A stretch of 64,000 bases of DNA from Doryteuthis pealeii (lineage: Eukaryota > Mollusca > Cephalopoda > Myopsida > Loliginidae): the NCBI GenBank assembly GCA_023376005.1, contig CM042138.1:98478776-98542775 (forward strand), in the 5' to 3' direction. Shown one piece after another: positions 43,300-54,655 of this stretch. Made by a program: the position numbers and the translations under genes. Positions within the stretch are counted from its first letter, which is position 1. Each line of letters starts with the position of its first letter. The notes beneath the pieces were generated by a model that saw only the letters and a program-made list of their open reading frames with translations, searched no databases and was not told the DNA's origin.

Positions 43300-43548
43300 C
43301 ATCTACCCAACCCCTCCAACATTGGTAGGATGTTAATTTTAAGCGGAGTAAAGTTGGTTTGAATCCTGAGTTTTCCTTCTCTTAGACTGGTTGCCAAACC
43401 AAGGTTAAATAAATCTGTCTGCCCGACTATTTACCCATAGCTGGTAGGAAGAACAGATAGATTTGTGCGAAATGAAAAGTAACCTCGCCCAAGATTTGAA
43501 CTTAGGTTGCCGATTCCATTTCATACAACGATAATCGTGCGCAAACGC
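43300..43548 (-). mobile_element. SINE-M
   Basis: CTACCCAACCCCTCCAACAT, GACTGGTTGCCAAACCAAGG, TTTACCCATAGCTGG and AGATTTGAACTTAGGTTGCC with TACAACGATAATCGTGCGC. Confidence 0.75.
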
Positions 43549-43552
43549 GCCT

Positions 43553-43581
43553 ACACACACACACACACACGCGCGCATATA

Positions 43582-43623
<42 letters not shown>
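43553..43623. repeat. (CA)n(TA)n microsatellite
   Basis: CA run, CGCG, then about 22 TA units. Confidence 0.96.
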
Positions 43624-43626
<3 letters not shown>

Positions 43627-44137
43627 TGTGTCTGTGTCTCTGTGTGTGTCTGTTTTGCGTGTTTTTATGAACTGGTTCAGTGATGCTGATTGCTTGGGCA
43701 GAAATCACGTGACCAACCGCTATTCAAAGATTATGACTGACAGAAAAAAGGGCGGGAAACCTGATTGTGCTCAACGCCCTCCAGCGGATGAAGAATATAA
43801 CTAAAATGATCGTTGATCAACAATAAAAGGATTTCGTTTCTTAATTTATACCCACGGTGAACTGATAGAAATAAATTCTATAGGACGTTGAATCAACTGT
43901 TAAAAAAGACACATGTATTTAAATATTGATGTATGCGTTGTAAAACTCAATTCATCTGACCATCATTCTTTCTTTCTTCTTTTTTCTTACTTCTTTCTTT
44001 TTTTTTTTTCTTTTTTTTTTAGATAAATGTAAAAACTAACAATTTAGCTGAATAGACTCTTGTAAATTTTCTTTTAGTTTTTAGGGAAATTTTTCACTGC
44101 CATTTCGATGATTAAAGGATTATGTAAAAAAAAAATT

Positions 44138-44141
<4 letters not shown>

Positions 44142-44175
<34 letters not shown>
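44142..44175. repeat. (CA)n microsatellite
   Basis: About 17 CA units. Confidence 0.97.
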
Positions 44176-44177
<2 letters not shown>

Positions 44178-44322
44178 AGAAGACAAAAAATCGAGCCAGT
44201 CACAATTTTGACCGCCGAGAAAAAGAAGTAACTGAATAAGTTAGAATAATGAATGAATATAAAAAGTGTACAATAAATATGTAGAGTTGGTTTAGAAAAC
44301 CAATAAAAGCAGAATCTCTCTC

Positions 44323-44327
44323 CCCCC

Positions 44328-44390
<63 letters not shown>
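44323..44390. repeat. (CT)n(TA)n microsatellite
   Basis: CT run followed by about 21 TA units. Confidence 0.97.
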
Positions 44391-44392
<2 letters not shown>

Positions 44393-44539
44393 AATGAATA
44401 AATGGATAAAGTTCAGATATAAATTTAATTCGACATTTTTTTGTCTATTTCAGTCTGATTTTGACCAATTTGAACATTTCATAACCGGTCTTATTGCTAT
44501 GATTTTCCCGTATCCTATATTTAAGTCAGGGTAGCATGG

Positions 44540-44720
44540 ACATGAACTCAACTTCGTTTGAGAATCACATAGGCAAGAAACTTCATTGCTATTACTCCTA
44601 TGTCGATTCAGACTCGGAGTGCTAGTACCTATTAATGACCCATCTATCGGTCAAATAGATCTGTTTAAAAACTATTCGTATTCGATAGGAATACTTCATG
44701 GCATATAACTGTAAATTACC
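44540..44720 (+). mobile_element. SINE-P fragment
   Basis: CTTCATTGCTATTACTCCTA, TCAGACTCGGAGTGCTAGTA, CATCTATCGGTCAAATAGAT and one VNTR-like unit. Confidence 0.65.
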
Positions 44721-44799
44721 TGGTGGTGCGTGGTTTAATGGTTACCGTCGTTTTATTTTTTGCGTAATAAATTTGGAAACTTCAATGATTTTTGTGAAC

Positions 44800-44950
44800 T
44801 TATTAACATAAGTGTATCTGAGCGCTCACTCGTACCTTAAATTTTAGCTCACAACACAAAGCAAAAAAAAAAAAAAATCGACCGAGTGACTGGTCGTAAC
44901 TAGGAAAACTCGTAAGTTAGGGCGCTCATAAGTCAAGGTACAACTGTACT
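44800..44950 (-). mobile_element. Half copy of the ACCTTGACTTACAA MITE
   Basis: Homologous to 35235-35400 in opposite orientation; ends CATAAGTCAAGGTACAACTG. Confidence 0.72.
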
Positions 44951-45800
44951 TGAAAACGCTAATCTTGCTTTTTGTTATTTGATGATTTGCATTTAAGTTC
45001 ATTTAAACTTCAGATTGGTTACTCGCCAGGTCAAAAGGCAGCGCTACAAACTTTTGTTATAAAAAATGCAATAATCTTCGTCTATTTCTCTGCGGACTTT
45101 TCAGAAGTTGTCTGTGTTCAAAATGTTCCCGCTTTTTTCTCATTATAATATCAAGTAAGATCAACAAGCATGGTATATTTCTTTTTTTTTTTCTCAAAAT
45201 TTCTTTACTTCTCTGCAATTTACGTTTAGTTTTTCACTTTCACTTTCACTTTCACTTTCGCGCTGGAGATTGTTTATTGATTTAAGTGCTGCCCGGTGAA
45301 AACAAAATGAATATTCAACTCGGAAAAAGGTAACACGAAAGTCTCTATTGAAATAGTCGTCTGGTCATTTTGAGACCGAGGGTTGGCTGGAATGGCAAAG
45401 TGGTCATCAAACACGCCTCACTGGCGATGATACGTCAAATGTCACATGATCAAGACAGGTGTTCTCTGCACTCAGAAATAAATTTATATGTTTCGTGATT
45501 TTTTTAAGGGGGGGGGATGAAGTTATCTCCCTTTTGCGTACATTTTGTTTCTTATTTCTGATAAAGACTTTGAGTCCAAATGAACCAAAGTATAATAGAG
45601 TATTCATTTGTATATAACACGCAGTCATGCATAACACGCACATCTAACTTTGGACTACGAAATTCTGGAGAAAAAATTCTCGCACAAACATTTTAGGATT
45701 TGTAGCAGCTAAATTCAGACTAAATTCAGGATGAATTTAGCACTTGTTCAACTTTTAATCGGTTCATACTGACTAAAAAAATAATTTATATTGTTTACAT

Positions 45801-45992
45801 CAGTTGTTCTCAACCGGGGAACATATGCCCCTCCCCCGGGATCACATAACATTTTGGGGGCCCAGTCAAGTAAAAAGTATTTAATTATAAAAATGCAATT
45901 GGATTTTTAGATATCGAATGTCTACGGGTGTCCACCAGAATAAAATACGAATAAAATGGTTCTATAGGTAAACAAATGGTTGAGAATCACTG
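45801..45992. mobile_element. hAT-type MITE, complete
   Basis: CAGTTGTTCTCAACC ... GGTTGAGAATCACTG ends, 192 bp, flanked on both sides by the same 8 bases GTTTACAT (45793-45800 and 45993-46000), the target duplication size of hAT transposons. Confidence 0.93.
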
Positions 45993-46344
45993 GTTTACAT
46001 TATGTCACAAATCATAAAATTTATACTGCATTTAGAGCAAACACACGGACATGTTCACACAAAAATACAACAACCTTGCGGTGAACATAAGCTGACATTA
46101 AGAGAAAAATATTATAAACAAACACACATTCCAGTGGATACTTCTCTATAAAGGCGTAAGTAGATTTTATTGACCTTCACTTGGAATTATTTATAAAATC
46201 TTAGGCCACACACAATATACCTTACGGTTAGTATAGATTTTATTAGTTTTTAATGATATAGATTTTATAAATACATTTTTATCACTTGTATTAATTCAAC
46301 GATAGACACCCTGTACATACAAGTAATAATGATTAAGAAAAAAC

Positions 46345-46500
46345 AAACTACCCCTTGTTATGCGTAAATAGTAAGGCAGACTGGGTTATCTTTGGTTAGA
46401 GAGCCAATCTAGAAGGAAAACTGACTTAAAATAATTCGTACATTGCGTAAGACTATGTGTAACATCTTGCCCGTGGTTGAGAGGCTGGGTAACTAGATAT
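46345..46500 (+). mobile_element. SINE-M fragment
   Basis: GCGTAAATAGTAAGGCAGAC, TTAGAGAGCCAATCTAG, GACTATGTGTAACATCTTGC. Confidence 0.68.
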
Positions 46501-46504
46501 ATAA

Positions 46505-46740
46505 CTAGAGGCGTGTATAGCGTAACCGATATTGTGATAGAGAATGGACGTCTAGCCAAGTTCAAATCCTTGGCAGGGGGGGGGGGCATTTCAGTTGGCG
46601 TTAATCCCCTATGAAAAAAGCACCTCTTCTTCCTTTAGCTATGGATAAATAGTAGGACAGAATACTCAAACAAACTGTCCTTCGCTTAAAAATTGACTTT
46701 GTATCGTATCCTGCTCGTGGTGGAGGGGTTGGATGTATAC
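46505..46740 (+). mobile_element. SINE-M
   Basis: GTGTATAGCGTAACCGATAT (degraded head), AAGTTCAAATCCTTGGCAGG, ATGGATAAATAGTAGGACAG and GACTTTGTATCGTATCCTGC. Confidence 0.7.
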
Positions 46741-46933
46741 ATATATATAGTAATAATTGGCAGAAGGATCTTATAGGAACATGTAGCTCCAAAATTTGAA
46801 TTTGAAAAAATAAAATTATTAGAACTTAATATCAAAAGAGAAATAATAATAATGCTAGAATACTCAAAATAGTCCTGGAGATCTGAGGAGACTTGCTATC
46901 AATTAAATTCCAATGAAAATCTCACAAGGAGTG

Positions 46934-46936
<3 letters not shown>

Positions 46937-46989
<53 letters not shown>
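46937..46989. repeat. (TAA)n run preceding LINE copy
   Basis: About 18 units. Confidence 0.97.
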
Positions 46990-46990
<1 letters not shown>

Positions 46991-47541
46991 GGCACGAGTG
47001 GGTTGGGAATGTGATCCACTGGGAATAATGCAAACAATTAAATTTTGACCATACAACAAAATGGTATAAGCATAAACCAGAATCTGTTCTTGAGAACGAA
47101 ACATCGAATGAAGCATAGAATTCTCTGGGACTTCGAAATAAAGACGGATCACCTTATCCCAGCAAGGAGATCAGATCTAGTGTTGATTAACAAAAAAGAA
47201 AACTTGTCAACTGGTAGATTTTGCGGTTTCAGCAGACCACAGGGTGAAGATGAAGGAAAACGAAAAGATGGACAAATACTTGGACCTTGCCAGAGAATTT
47301 AAAAAGCTTTGGAATATAAAGGTAAAAGTTATACCAATTGTAGTTGGTGCACTTGGAACGGTCCCAAAAAGTTTGGGAAAAGGACCGAGGTAACTGGAAA
47401 TCAGAGGAAGAATTGAGACCATCCAGAATACTGCATTGCTGCAATTGGCTAGAATACTTAGAAGAGTCATGGAAACCTGAAGAGACTTAATGTCACTCAG
47501 AATCCAGTGAAATACCATCAGCTAACGCTGGTGTGAAGAAC
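46990..47541 (+). mobile_element. R4/Dong-like LINE 3' end, copy 1
   Basis: Reads TKHRMKHRILWDFEIKTDHL, IPARRSDLVLINKKE, then after a frameshift MDKYLDLAREFKKLWNIKV and VIPIVVGALGTVPKSLGK, ending near GAAGAACTCTAA. This is the C-terminal restriction-like endonuclease region of R2/R4-clade non-LTR elements. Bounded by (TAA)n on both sides. Confidence 0.85.
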
Positions 47542-47542
47542 T

Positions 47543-47543
47543 C

Positions 47544-47594
<51 letters not shown>
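47543..47594. repeat. (TAA)n run between LINE copies
   Basis: About 17 units. Confidence 0.97.
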
Positions 47595-47848
47595 CTTGCC
47601 AGAGAACTGAGAAAACTGTGGAACATGAAGGTAAAGGTAGTACCAATTGTAATTGTTGCCCTTGGAACGGCCCCCAAAGCGTTGGAAAAGAATTTGGATG
47701 AATTGGAAATCAGAGGAAGATTCGAAACCATCCAAACTACAGCACTGTTAAGATCAGATAGAATATTCAGAAGAATCCTGGAGACCAGAGGAGACTTGTT
47801 GTCACCAGCCTTCAGCGAACCACTGGCTGCGGCAGGCGTGAAAAACCC
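47595..47848 (+). mobile_element. R4/Dong-like LINE 3' end, copy 2
   Basis: MKVKVVPIVIVALGTAPKAL, then EKNLDELEIRGRFETIQTTA, LLRSDRIFRRILETRGDLL, ending GGCGTGAAAAACCC. Only the last ~250 bases are present, open across most of the length. Confidence 0.85.

Positions 47849-47885
<37 letters not shown>
47849..47885. repeat. (TAA)n run
   Basis: About 12 units, shared boundary with LINE copy 3. Confidence 0.97.
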
Positions 47886-48895
47886 GAGAATTTGAATCTC
47901 TTATAATAGCAGAACAAAATAATGCCATAGGGACTAATTACATAAAAGCTAAAATAAATAAGATGCAATAGAATAGCAAGTGTACGATGTGTGGAAACAG
48001 AGATGAAACGGTTAAGCACATAATAAGCAGATGCAGCAAACTAGCATAATGGGAATACAAAACCAAACACTACTGCGTGTGGGAAAGGGGATTCACTAGG
48101 ATTGTGCAAGAAATTAAACTCTGATCATACAACCAAATAGCCTAGGTACAAACCAGAATCAGTCCTAGAGAATGAGATGCATTAAATTCTCTGGGATTTT
48201 AAGATGCAAGCGGATCACCACCAACAAAATAAATAAATATAAAAAATAACTTCTCAGGGGCATCTGACAGAAAGAACAATCTGGGCATGCTCGGAAAAGC
48301 GGGGCTACCTGGCGCCAAAAAAGAAACTCGGGGTAGATCTCTATAAAATCTTGACTGGAAACACTGCTGTTACTGGCTCAGGAAGAAAATTCCTCTCCAA
48401 GAGATAGCTGTGAACCTGGATATAACAGTTGAGTCTTGAAAGTATTTCTCGTCTCCTTGTCTCTTTTTCCTTGCTTCATTGCTTTTCAGCCTGACGAATA
48501 ACAAAAGAAGGATTACACATATTGGGGCTAAAAGAAAAAGAAGTAATCACCCAAATAACTACATAACCCCATACATCTCGTGGATATTGCCATTTCGGTG
48601 AACCACAGAGTAAAAATGAAATCAAACTAAAAAGTAAACAAATGTTGGAACTTGCCAGAGAACTGAAGAAACCGTGGACCATAAGAGTGATGGTAATACC
48701 AATGGTAGGTGGTGCCATTGAAACGGTCTAAAATACTGACGGGATTGGAAATCAGAGGCAGAATGAAACCATCCAGAAAACAGCATTGTTAAGATCAGCT
48801 AGAATACACAGAAGAGTCCTCAGACCGGAGGTCACTTGCTGTCTCTCAGACTCCAGTGAAAGACACCAGCCAACGCTGGCGTGAAAAACTTGCAA
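47886..48895 (+). mobile_element. R4/Dong-like LINE, longer truncated copy 3
   Basis: Contains CTMCGNRDETVKHIISRCSK, a CCHC-type zinc motif (C-x2-C-x7-H-x4-C), then KPESVLENE, ILWDFK, and after a non-matching insert at about 48240-48590 the PIVIGAL-like end and the final GGCGTGAAAAACTTG. Many stops. Confidence 0.8.
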
Positions 48896-49249
48896 GTAGT
48901 AATATAATACTAAAGAAAACACTAAGTAAATGTCCAGGGTTGTTAAATGAAGAAAAAAATGATAAAATAAAAAAGCAAATCTAAATGTAAGAATTATTTT
49001 CCTTTGGTTTCGTGTGGCGGTAACATAGAACAGCAGACAATGTATAAAAATATCTAAATCTGAGGATAACGAAATTCAGCCGTTAAAAGCGAAAAAAATA
49101 AATAAAAAGAAACAAAACATTTAGATAAGAACAATAAAGCAAATAAAAGTGTGAATCACCAAGTGATAAAATCTAAAGAAAAAAAAAAATAAAACGAAAT
49201 AATATAGAATAAAAGAAAAGTCCCAATATGCATAGATTAGAATAAAAAA

Positions 49250-49510
49250 AAAGCAATGCTAAAAAGTTAAAGAGCTCGCTTTTTCCCGCCATTTTTCGGT
49301 CACGTGCTCACTATTTACAGTTCTATTGATATTCTTCTTTTTTTTTTTTTTTTTAAATTTTCATCCATTCTTGTCTTCATACCGACCGAACGCCATTTTT
49401 CTCTCGTTTGTCGATGTCTTTCGTCTCTAATGCGCTGAAATGAGTCGCCATTTGCATATCTATAGACGCGGTGATGAGGCAGCGAAGTGCGCATGTCACG
49501 GACGGAGGGA
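49250..49510. promoter_or_regulatory. CpG-richer block, possible promoter
   Basis: Unusually many CG dinucleotides for the window, three GCCATTT motifs (49288, 49391, 49447), TTTCCCGCC, and CACGTG at 49303. No gene body was recognised on either side, so the role is unknown. An old LTR is the alternative. Confidence 0.3.
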
Positions 49511-49563
49511 CATTGAAACGAAGCTATTGTAGAGGATAATAACAGAGAGAAAATACTGGAGAG

Positions 49564-49564
<1 letters not shown>

Positions 49565-49646
<82 letters not shown>

Positions 49647-49819
49647 TAGCGAGAATTCGGTTGGAAAATGAATCGATGAAGATAAGTCAAAGATGACAGC
49701 GAAGACAAATAGAAAATAAAAGGCCACACCTTAATCAGTGAAACTTGGGAATTATTAAAAGCTCGAATTATTAAAGAGACACGAACCAAAAATGGTGTAT
49801 ACAGTGGTACATAAGGATT

Positions 49820-49890
<71 letters not shown>

Positions 49891-49950
49891 ATGTGAATAT
49901 ATATATATGTATATGTACATATGAAAGAGCGTGATTGAGAAATATTGTGA

Positions 49951-50018
<68 letters not shown>

Positions 50019-50043
50019 GTGTGTGTATCTAAGTGTGTAGATT

Positions 50044-50074
<31 letters not shown>

Positions 50075-50107
50075 AGAGAGATTGTGTGTGTATCTAAGTG
50101 TGTAGAT

Positions 50108-50190
<83 letters not shown>
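49565..50190. repeat. Cluster of long (GA)n arrays
   Basis: (GA)n at 49565-49641, 49824-49883, 49959-50013, 50044-50090 and 50108-50188. The last three are separated by a repeated spacer (TTGTGTGTGTATCTAAGTGT + GTAGA), so this is a higher-order repeat of GA array plus spacer. Confidence 0.96.
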
Positions 50191-50198
<8 letters not shown>

Positions 50199-50219
50199 TA
50201 TCTAAGTGTGTAGATTACA

Positions 50220-51000
50220 GCAAAATATCAGATATTATTGAGTAAGAATAGTGTCAGGCATGAGAACTCGTCAAATACATTCGCGCCAAAATGACACTAA
50301 AGAGAAAACTGTTTGAGATGGCAAACCTCATAGAAAATAATTATAAGAACACCCAATCTTTCATAAATGAGAATCTTTACATAGGTACACCTATTTTATA
50401 CGTGTATCGAGCAAGTCTCTGATTGGCTGAGCGTATCAATATATAAGGACTCCTGAACTATTCTTTTGGTTACACAGAGCGAATCCCGAGAGGATGTGGC
50501 GTAGCTACAAGTTGTGGTTACCAGTGGGACAGATATGATATTGTGAAACCTGAAATCTGTAATGATACAGGCGTGACATCACTGACGACCTTTTTGTGCA
50601 TTACGGTGATGGTTAACAAGATTATGCTATCAAAGTTAGGCTCATGAGGTGAAAAGAGAACATGTGTAGGATATGACAAAATAGTTTATTATCAAGATAA
50701 AAGTTCCTGAAGCACAGGGCAATGGAATCTGTCACAAAGCATCAGATCTAAAACTTATATACACCCTTGTGCAAATTAATTGAAACAAAACGAATGATTC
50801 CTTTATTATTTTAATATCCGCAATCTCTCTGTAAGGCTTGCTAGTGTGTTCGTTTGTAGTAACGTTCATCACCGACAATGGCTGTGGGACAACTAATCGA
50901 CAGTCAAGACTGATGCTATCACAGAGGACGCAATATTTTTATCGGCCAAACAGATTCATATTACTGCACACCACTGCAAATAATCTAATCTAAGTAAAAA
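50220..51000. other. Intergenic, possible promoter-like or LTR-like piece
   Basis: CTGATTGGCTGAGCG (CCAAT complement), ATATATAAGGAC (TATA) and GGTTACCAGTGGGACAG sit within 50410-50540. No ORF of note follows; an LTR remnant is as likely as a promoter. Confidence 0.25.
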
Positions 51001-51009
51001 TAATGGCGT

Positions 51010-51115
51010 CACAGGTCATCACCCACGGTCAACAGCTGGCCCTATTGGTGGGATTTTACCCCTATGTAGAGGTGCAGTCGTATCATTCTTCTGTCCCTGC
51101 AGACAAGGTAGGTGA
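51010..51115 (-). mobile_element. SINE-P head fragment
   Basis: CACCCACGGTCAACAGCTGG and GTAGAGGTGCAGTCGTATCA match the GC-rich head of the complete copy at 60638-61231. Confidence 0.6.
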
Positions 51116-51219
51116 GTGTAGGTTTGGCTGATTATTAAATAATAATAATAATAATAATTGTATATATATGTAAGTAATAATTAATACCTAATAAATTATA
51201 GATATATACATTATAAATA

Positions 51220-51836
51220 CTAGCAAATATATGCACCCTCCGGGTGCAAGTATTTAAGTTTTTATATAATAAAATATCATGTTAAATTAAAAAGGCTAAT
51301 GAAACTGAATAAGAATGTAGATAAAAAGATTTGGAACAGAGGGGGTATGATCAAAATATAGAACAACTTTGAAACTAACTCTTCCATCATTTTCCATTAT
51401 TCCCGTCTTTCATTGGTAAATTTTCCTAATTTAACTATTTAGTTAAAATAGGAAGTAAAGAATAATATTACAGTTATTTCTTCTTGTTAATGGATTTCTT
51501 TTAAGATTTGTCCCCGAGATTTTTGCTCATATTCAATAAGATAAAACCAAACAATTAGAAATTAATAATAATAAGCATATATTTATTAAAATCAAATTTT
51601 TAATATCAATATCCAAATTAGCCTTCCCATTCACATTGTAAACTGCTATTTTGTTGTATATATAAATACAAATTCATGTTATTAATGTAGATAAAACAAT
51701 TTTTATTAATTATTGAGATTTAAATAAAAATCAGATCATGGGGAATATGACGTAAATAACTGAGGGAATTGTGACTTGTATAGTTATATAGTTCCGGTTA
51801 CAGACAGACAAGCCCACAATCTCCATTATAATAAGA
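51220..51836 (-). mobile_element. Non-autonomous Helitron, copy 3
   Basis: 617 bp. A|TCTTATTATAATGGAGATTG at one end and GCACCCGGAGGGTGC-ATATATTTG-CTAG|T at the other. Closely similar over its full length to copies 1 and 2. Confidence 0.9.
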
Positions 51837-52135
51837 TAGTACTTATACAATAATTAATAATAAGAAATTGTAAAATAATAATTAATAGTTAATATATATA
51901 TACATATATATATACAATAAATATGTGTTGTTTTTGTATATATATTTAATTACATGGATCTATGTAACTAAATATACAAGCAAAAAATATTAAATATACA
52001 AGTAAAAACTACTATATATTTATTATTATTATACAATTGCTCTATCACAAATATTGAGCATTCTCCTATCAATACTGCATATATTGGCACACCACTAACT
52101 CATCAAGTGAGATAGTGTTAACTATACACAGTGGT

Positions 52136-52137
<2 letters not shown>

Positions 52138-52199
<62 letters not shown>

Positions 52200-52217
52200 T
52201 AATATATATATATATAT
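52138..52217. repeat. (TA)n microsatellite
   Basis: About 38 TA units with a few breaks. Confidence 0.97.
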
Positions 52218-52645
52218 GTGTGTGTGGTGGTAAAGACGCTTGACAGTCAGCTTGACAATCAGGTTTCGAATCGCACACGGGGCGGTCTTTGTATCTATAG
52301 CTCTGCTGATGAGGCCTAATAGGCCGAAATGTACATACAGAGATTGATTTTTCTCGATTTGTTTAGCCTTAAATTTAATAGGTAATCCCGCCTAATTAAT
52401 TAATTATTAATTAATTAACTTTCATAAAATTAGGTCCGACTTCAATTAAGCACATATTCTCCCAAATATATATATAACCAAATAATCAAAATATTGTTCA
52501 GTATTAGCTATGAAAATTATATAAAATATATTAATTTTTAACAATATTGTGTGTTTTCATACCTAATCTCTACTTAGACCCTTTCTGACATTCAATTACA
52601 GTCTATCCATATCACTTCAGGAAAATCGAAGCCCGTTATCAATCA

Positions 52646-52647
<2 letters not shown>

Positions 52648-52677
<30 letters not shown>
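52648..52677. repeat. (CTAT)n microsatellite
   Basis: About seven units. Confidence 0.97.
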
Positions 52678-52678
<1 letters not shown>

Positions 52679-53019
52679 AATAGTTAATTAGTTGTCCTGA
52701 ATATCTTTAGGGTGAAATTCTTAATTCTGATATCATTTTTGTTTCCAGTAACCATATCTCTCACCCATATCTGCTGACACAGATAGATGAACTCAAGCAT
52801 AAACTAAATAAATTTCTGAAAATAGAACATTCAAAAAGTTAAACATCGCCTCATCTACAAGGCCGCGGCAAACGATCGGAATTTTACCAGCCGCATAGAA
52901 ACGAACAAACAAATGAATTCTACTGACACCAAAGTAAAATAAAAAAGAAACGGCAAAAAAACAAAAACCAAAACAACGGAAAAGCGAATATCCCCAAAAC
53001 AAACAAACAAAATCAAACA

Positions 53020-53050
<31 letters not shown>

Positions 53051-53145
53051 GAAAAAAAAGCACAACTCTCCCAAAATGAGAAAAGGTCTTGTAAGAGGAA
53101 ATATGGCTTGTCTGAAATTATGAGTTTCCACTTGAGTGCACATCA

Positions 53146-53219
53146 TCATTCTTCTTCTTCTTCTTCTTCTTCTTCTTCTTCTTCTTCTTCTTCTTCTAAT
53201 AATAATAATAATAATAATA
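53146..53219. repeat. (TTC)n(TAA)n microsatellite
   Basis: About 17 TTC units, then about 8 TAA units, directly before LINE copy 4. Confidence 0.97.
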
Positions 53220-53546
53220 GTTCCAGCAGATCACAGGGTAAAGCTAATGGAAAATGAAAAAATGGACAAATATCTGGACCTTGCCAGAGAACTGAAAAAG
53301 TTATGGAATATGAAAGTGAAAGTTATACCAATTGTAGTTGGTGCACTTGGAATTGTCCCAAAAGGATTGGAAAAAGGTTTGGAAAGTTTGGAAATCAGAG
53401 GAAGAATTGAAACCATTCAGAACACTGCACTGCTGCAATCTGCCAGAATACTCAGAAGAGTCCTGGAGACCTGAAGAGACTTGCTGTCACTCAGACTCCA
53501 GTAAAAGACCATCAGCTAACACTGATGTGAAAACTCAAAAGGAGTA
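53220..53546 (+). mobile_element. R4/Dong-like LINE 3' end, copy 4
   Basis: VPADHRVKLMENEKMDKYLD, LARELKKLWNMKVKVIPIVV, GALGIVPKGLEKGLESLEIR, GRIETIQNTALLQSARILRR. Open for over 80 codons, so relatively young. Set between (TAA)n tracts. Confidence 0.88.
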
Positions 53547-53562
53547 AATAATAATAATAATA

Positions 53563-54590
53563 AAATTGATGTCTATGCACGAAGCCTTGTACCCAAAAGA
53601 TGCGTGGATGAAGCAATACAAGCATTCGAAGAATGTATAAACAGGAGCAAAGAAAGATTGATTACAGCAGCCAATAACAGTAATGACAGGATAACAAAAA
53701 TAAAAATCTAGAAAACAAAAATGGATAAAGAAACAACTGTACGAATACTTTAAGCGACGCACCAAGAATATTTAACGTGAGATGAATTTGACATGGTTAC
53801 GAAGAGGGAACCTAAAGAGAGAAACTGAATTTCTAATAATAGCAGCACGAAATAATGCTATAAGGACTAATTATATCAAAGAAACATTGATAATACACCG
53901 GAGAATAACAATTGTAGGCCATGTGGTGATAGAGATGAGACAGTTAATCACATAAGTGAATGTAGATAACTTGCTCAAAATTAATACAAAAATAAGCACG
54001 ACTGAGTGAAGAAGGGGATTTTCTGAGAATTTTGCAAGTAACTGAAATTTCAGCACATTACCAAATGTTATATACACAAACCGGAAGCTATTCTTGAAAA
54101 TGAGACATATTCTCTCGGACTTTGAAATGCAAACGAATAACCAAATTCCGAACAGAAGACCAGACTTAGTTTTAATTAACAAGAAAAAATCGGCATTAAA
54201 TGACCCACTGAGGTTGATATGCCGTAAAACAAAACAAACCAAACCAATTAACAAGAAAAAGAACTTGTAAACGAGTCCATTTTGCTGTGCCACAGAATAA
54301 AATTGAAATAATGCGAAAAGCAGTAGAAATACCTGGACCTTGTCAGAAAGCTAAAAAGGGTGTGGAACATGAAAGTGACGGTGATACCAATCGTAGTTGG
54401 AGGCCTGGGAACAGTCCCAAGAACCTAGAACAGAGACTCGATGAATTGGATGAATTAGAGGAAGAATCGAAATCCCTTAAACCACAGCACTTTTAAAATC
54501 GGTTTGGATACTTATAAGAGTCCTGGAGACTTGCTGTCACGCAGACTTCAGTGAAAAATATATCAATCAGAGCTGGCGTGAAAAACTCGT
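53563..54590 (+). mobile_element. R4/Dong-like LINE, longer copy 5
   Basis: After (AATA)n it reads, with frameshifts, NNCRPCGDRDETVNHI (CCHC motif), KPEAILENETY, RRPDLVLINKKKS (endonuclease RPD..K), is broken at 54190-54245 by a SINE tail, and resumes to the end GGCGTGAAAAACTCGTAAGA. Confidence 0.8.
54190..54248 (+). mobile_element. SINE tail inserted in LINE copy 5
   Basis: CGGCATTAAATGACCCACTG...GATATGCCGTAAAACAAAAC: the shared tail module without a visible head. Confidence 0.7.
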
Positions 54591-54591
54591 A

Positions 54592-54655
54592 AGAAGAAGA
54601 AGAAGAAGAAGAAAAAGAAGAAGAAAAAGAAAAAGAAGAGGAAGAAGATACGTCG
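54592..54655. repeat. (GAA)n-rich tract
   Basis: AAG/GAA repeats with interruptions after LINE copy 5. Confidence 0.93.

Noticed and set aside
47543..48019. 158-codon - strand frame with tyrosine and isoleucine runs
   Set aside because: The runs are translated (TAA)n microsatellites; the middle is the antisense of R4/Dong-like LINE copy 2.
49496..49891. 131-codon Ser/Leu-rich frame
   Set aside because: Translation of (GA)n arrays on the opposite strand.
52793..53149. 118-codon - strand frame with a poly-Phe run
   Set aside because: Driven by a poly-A tract and low-complexity DNA; nothing recognisable at either end.
53871..54293. 140-codon - strand frame with hydrophobic stretches
   Set aside because: Antisense of R4/Dong-like LINE copy 5.
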